A stretch of DNA of 19,314 nt from Planctomycetota bacterium (GTDB lineage Bacteria > Planctomycetota > PUPC01 > JACPCR01): NCBI GenBank assembly GCA_030740295.1, contig JASLXP010000148.1, positions 1 through 19,314 on the forward strand, given 5' to 3'. Position numbers and translations under genes: made by a program. A model generated the notes under the pieces. That model was not told the DNA's origin. It saw nothing but the letters and a program-made list of their open reading frames with translations, and did no database searches. Of the stretch, positions 16,768-19,314 are shown piece after piece. Positions within the stretch are counted from its first letter, which is position 1, and each line of letters begins with the position of its first letter.

Positions 16768-17116
16768 GGCCGTTAAATTATGAGTCAGGAGAGCTTCAAA
16801 TTATTCTGGTGCCGCATCATGAAATCCTATTTAGGGGATTGGAACTGCTATTACAACTCGGAGTCGAGGAGTGTGCGGGGTGCGCTTCACGCGAAGAGAG
16901 ATTTCAGATAGAGGAAGACGTTGCCCTCGCATTTGAATGCAACTGTCAGGTACGGTGACAAGCACGAGCAACGGATCTATAAGTTCATCTCGCCTGCGCC
17001 CATTCATCAACAGTGGATGGAAGCCCGACGGCCGAGGTAGAATAAGCGGGGGCGTGACGAGTTTGAGCCCCTTAGCGCTTACTTACACCACAGACGCAAG
17101 AAAAGGGAAGACCGCC
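16768..17116. other. Divergent intergenic region (349 bp)
   Basis: This gap separates the minus-strand M20 peptidase from the plus-strand DUF4091-like gene, so it should hold promoters for both. I see no convincing -35/-10 pair: TAGAAT near 17039 and ATAATTTAA near 16773-16781 (minus strand) are weak -10 candidates without good -35 boxes. The frame of the downstream gene stays open back to 16937, but that segment has no protein-like features and the signal peptide begins at 17117. No repeat or RNA structure stands out. Confidence 0.55.
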
Positions 17117-17821
17117 ATGAGAACCACTCCCACTTACCTGATTCTTTCCTGCCTTCTCTCAAGCTCCAACCTTTTCGCCGAAGTTTACATCGTCACTGAC
17201 GGCTACAAGATATTGCCGGACGGGAACGTGCTTGAATTCGGCGGCAAGCCGCCAGGCAAGCTCAAGGAACAGAATCTGATCTGGAACGGGGCCACCCGCG
17301 AGGTCCGGATCGCAGGGGCGAAGAACGAGGTCGTTGCCTTACAGGTCGTCATCGCCGGGCCGGCGTCCGGGATATCATTCAGCTCGAAAGCTCTGACTGG
17401 TCCATCAGCGATTCCGGCTTCGGCCATCAGCTTCCACCTGGTGGGATATGTTTCCTTCAAGGGGCAGTTCTATCCCGATGCAGCGGTTCCTTTGAAATGG
17501 AAAGGGGTCTCTCCGTTCTCAATTCCTTATAGGGTTCCAGGTCTGGCCGCGATTCCCGGACAAAAAGTCGGCGTAGTCATGGTTGAAGTAAAAATTCCGA
17601 AGACGGTCCTGGCAGGAAAGTACTCTTCGGTCATCCAGATTCAGGGAGGAGTAAAGGAGAACCTCAACTTGAAGCTCACTGTCTGGGATTTCGCTATCCC
17701 CGCCCGCCCCAGCATCGTCTACGATTTTAACAGCTACAGTTCCCCGATCCCGGCCGTCACGACTGAATCAGCGCAATCCGTACCGCCCGACGCCCGAGGA
17801 AGCCATCAAGGCCGAGCATGA
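17117..17821 (+). CDS. 5' part of frame-broken DUF4091/GH123-like glycosidase
   Basis: The start is placed at ATG 17117 because it opens a clear signal peptide (MRTTPTYLILSCLLSSSNLFA, in part, cleavage before EV) and has a purine-rich AGGGAAG about 8 bases upstream. An earlier in-frame start at 16937 adds 60 residues with no signal-like or domain-like content. The region holds the N-terminal beta-sandwich found in front of DUF4091/GH123 barrels: REVRIAGAKNEVVALQVVIAG, a long beta-rich stretch, and KLTVWDFAIP, then the barrel entry VYDFNSYSSPI. After about residue 220 (near 17780) the frame departs from the family pattern and stops at 17821. Confidence 0.84.
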   Translation: MRTTPTYLILSCLLSSSNLFAEVYIVTDGYKILPDGNVLEFGGKPPGKLKEQNLIWNGATREVRIAGAKNEVVALQVVIAGPASGISFSSKALTGPSAIPASAISFHLVGYVSFKGQFYPDAAVPLKWKGVSPFSIPYRVPGLAAIPGQKVGVVMVEVKIPKTVLAGKYSSVIQIQGGVKENLNLKLTVWDFAIPARPSIVYDFNSYSSPIPAVTTESAQSVPPDARGSHQGRA

Positions 17822-19091
17822 GTTTTACCGCTGCGCCAGCCGCCACCGCGCTTACCTCAACATCCTCCCCAACCACAGCCAGCGTGGGACTCCCCGCTAT
17901 GCACCGGCTCTCAAAGGAAAAGGAAAGAACGTCAAATGCGACTGGAGCCATTGGGACAAGCGTTTCGGGCCCGTGCTCGACGGAACGATCTTCGATGATG
18001 GCGAGCCGCCGCCCTACTTCTATCTGCCTTTCAATCTTCATTGGCCGTGGGGTTACAGCCACGACGAGAAGCTCGCCGACCATCGCCTCAACTGGCGCAA
18101 AGGCTCCGGCCTTGCCCGCGACCACACGAAACTCATCACTCAGGAATACCTGGACGAGTGGCAGGCGGTTGCCGGGCAGATCGTCAGCCATTTCGCAGAG
18201 AAAGGATGGAACAAGACCACCTATCAGGTCTATCTGAATCACTCCAACCAGGAGAACTCCAACTCGCCCTGGCGCCTGGACGAGCCGTACGACAGGTGGG
18301 GTTTCCGGGTCCTGGCCTATTACGCCAACCTGACCCACAAGGTCTTCAAGAACGACCTCGGCATCAAAACGATCTACCGTCTCGACATCGGGCATTTCTA
18401 CTGCCGGTCGGATACGACCCGCTGCTACAAGGCCAAGCGATACGATCTGCCTCTGGGCCAGAACGGCGGAGGCCCGGAATTGCTCGAACCGGCCGTGGAC
18501 CATTGGTACATCGGCTTTACCCATTCGTTCGGCAATCGGAAGAAGGTCGAAGAAGTCGGTCGGCGCGATCCGAACAAAGTGATGTTCGTCTACGGCGGCG
18601 GGCAGCAGGTATTGGACGGCACGCCCATGCACCGCAGCCTCCACTGGTATCTCTACGATCTGAAAGAACAGGGCTTCTGCGCATGGAACCAGGGATGCAG
18701 GGACCCGGAGCCGCCGCTGAGAAAGTCGGGCGGCGATCATATCTGGTACAGCGGCAAGAAGTTCGGCTTCATCGGACCAGTGCCCTCGATTCGGATGAAG
18801 CTCTGGCGGCGCGGCAGCTACGATGCCGACTACATCGACCTCGCCACGAAAAAGACTGCACGCGGCAAGGTCATGCCGATCCTTCGGAAGCTTTGCGAAT
18901 TCAGAAAGACGCATCCAAAGTACAAAGTCATCGACCTTCCGTACCCAAACAACAATCCTGCCGATTACGAAGTCGCCCGCCTCAAGCTCGCCTCGATCAT
19001 CCTCGGCCGCGAAGTCTCACCAGGCACCAGATTCGCCGGCCGCATCGACGGTCCGCCCCAGATCAGCATCGACCAGATCACGAATTATTGA
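17781..19091 (+). CDS. 3' part of frame-broken DUF4091/GH123-like glycosidase
   Basis: This frame, one base forward of the 5' part, continues the same protein: TPEEAIKAEHEFYRCASRHR followed by AYLNILP matches the expected barrel helix and strand. The catalytic-looking barrel carries LDEPYDRWG, encoded around 18276-18302; adjacent Asp-Glu in a DEP motif is the catalytic pair of GH123-type beta-N-acetylgalactosaminidases. The C-terminal SIRMKLWRRGSYDADYIDL resembles the DUF4091 closing motif, where a conserved arginine-rich helix precedes an aspartate/tyrosine pair. The start coordinate is approximate because this part has no start codon of its own; the first in-frame GTG is at 17973. The joined protein would be about 657 residues, secreted, and probably a glycosidase. 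Substrate is unknown. Confidence 0.84.
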   Translation, partial: YRPTPEEAIKAEHEFYRCASRHRAYLNILPNHSQRGTPRYAPALKGKGKNVKCDWSHWDKRFGPVLDGTIFDDGEPPPYFYLPFNLHWPWGYSHDEKLADHRLNWRKGSGLARDHTKLITQEYLDEWQAVAGQIVSHFAEKGWNKTTYQVYLNHSNQENSNSPWRLDEPYDRWGFRVLAYYANLTHKVFKNDLGIKTIYRLDIGHFYCRSDTTRCYKAKRYDLPLGQNGGGPELLEPAVDHWYIGFTHSFGNRKKVEEVGRRDPNKVMFVYGGGQQVLDGTPMHRSLHWYLYDLKEQGFCAWNQGCRDPEPPLRKSGGDHIWYSGKKFGFIGPVPSIRMKLWRRGSYDADYIDLATKKTARGKVMPILRKLCEFRKTHPKYKVIDLPYPNNNPADYEVARLKLASIILGREVSPGTRFAGRIDGPPQISIDQITNY

Positions 19092-19205
19092 GAAGACGTG
19101 GGGAGAAACTCGCGCTTGCACCAGTAATGGTATTCCCGCGTCGGGCCGGCCGTTCAAAGGTGATAGCAGTGCCGAGACGAGACCAATCTTACGGATTTGT
19201 AGACA
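19092..19205. repeat. 3' flank with degenerate outer block of the right repeat
   Basis: No gene is seen after the DUF4091-like stop. Positions 19171-19198 match the reverse complement of 125-152 at 23 of 28 bases, forming the diverged outer block of the terminal repeat. The stretch 19092-19170 has no counterpart on the left. No rho-independent terminator is evident for the plus-strand gene, though the hairpins of the adjacent repeat could act as one. Confidence 0.65.
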
Positions 19206-19314
19206 TTCAGGGGCAAAGCCCCCGGGCCGTTTGCCTAGCCCAGCCCAACGGGCTGGGTTTTCGGGCAGGTCATCCTTAGGGGCAACGCCCCGGTCATTTG
19301 CCCAAATGAATGGC
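19206..19314. repeat. Right copy of the terminal inverted repeat
   Basis: This is the inverted partner of 6-113, with 106 of 109 aligned columns identical. Hairpins are GGGGC-AAA-GCCCC (19210-19222), CCCAGCCC-AAC-GGGCTGGG (19239-19257) and GGGGC-AAC-GCCCC (19279-19291). The match continues to the very last base, so the true repeat boundary is not visible. Confidence 0.93.

Noticed and set aside
17757..18914. 385-codon minus-strand frame opposite the DUF4091-like gene
   Set aside because: Long but explained by GC-rich codon use; the plus frame holds the DEP motif and the DUF4091 ending, and the minus product matches nothing I recognise.
18041..19279. 412-codon plus-strand frame overlapping the glycosidase and running into the right repeat
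   Set aside because: Arg/Pro/Gln-rich out-of-frame translation that continues into the repeat; no domain visible.
6..19314. Composite transposon, linear plasmid or integrative element bounded by the terminal repeats
   Set aside because: No transposase, integrase or replication gene is present, and the content includes core Sec genes; contig breakage at dispersed repeats is simpler.
1..19314. CRISPR array, tRNA or rRNA genes
   Set aside because: No regularly spaced direct repeats, cloverleaf signatures or rRNA cores were seen on either strand.

Overview
This window looks like a complete or near-complete draft contig from the chromosome of a Gram-negative-type bacterium. The evidence is a one-piece SecD-SecF fusion next to YajC, several exported proteins with N-terminal signal sequences, a sialate O-acetylesterase (SASA) protein with a HEAT-like tail, a MuiA/DUF4139 protein and a DUF4091/GH123-like glycosidase. 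This mix suggests the Planctomycetes-Verrucomicrobia-Lentisphaerae sphere or a neighbouring phylum. That placement is inference from gene content; there is no rRNA or marker phylogeny here.

Layout, from the right-hand side leftward. Nine genes lie on the minus strand between 16767 and 570. In transcription order they are: a cytoplasmic M20 metallodipeptidase; an exported DUF4140/DUF4139 (MuiA-family) protein; a SASA-family esterase with a HEAT-like tail; a large secreted TIM-barrel glycosidase-like protein, joined to the esterase by a 4-base ATGA overlap; a glutamine-amidotransferase-like/HEAT protein whose reading frame is broken; a SpoIID/LytB peptidoglycan lytic protein with a probable lipoprotein signal; YajC; SecDF; and a membrane-anchored protein with two LysM domains. 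One gene diverges onto the plus strand (17117-19091). It is a secreted DUF4091/GH123-like glycosidase that is also split by a single-base frame change.

Two themes stand out. One is envelope biogenesis: the Sec accessory subunits YajC and SecDF sit between two peptidoglycan-binding or peptidoglycan-cleaving proteins (SpoIID and LysM). The other is a group of exported carbohydrate-active proteins (SASA esterase, glycosidase-like barrel, GATase-like protein, DUF4091 glycosidase) that plausibly act on a complex glycan outside the cytoplasm.

Both ends of the window carry the same structured repeat in inverted orientation (6-113 and 19206-19314). It contains three GC-rich hairpins and is followed by a second, more diverged conserved block. 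Core chromosomal genes lie between the copies, so the simplest reading is that the contig broke at two copies of a dispersed repeat, not that this is a mobile element or linear replicon. A second, smaller inverted repeat (8713-8740 and 8821-8848) surrounds the 5' end of the GATase-like gene.

The most intriguing observation is that the frame change in the GATase/HEAT gene falls exactly on an in-frame C CCA AAG heptamer, 5 bases upstream of a possible 7-bp stem. That is the layout of a programmed -1 frameshift site. A one-base deletion or sequencing error in the same homopolymers would look identical, and a second frame-broken gene nearby makes the artefact explanation realistic.
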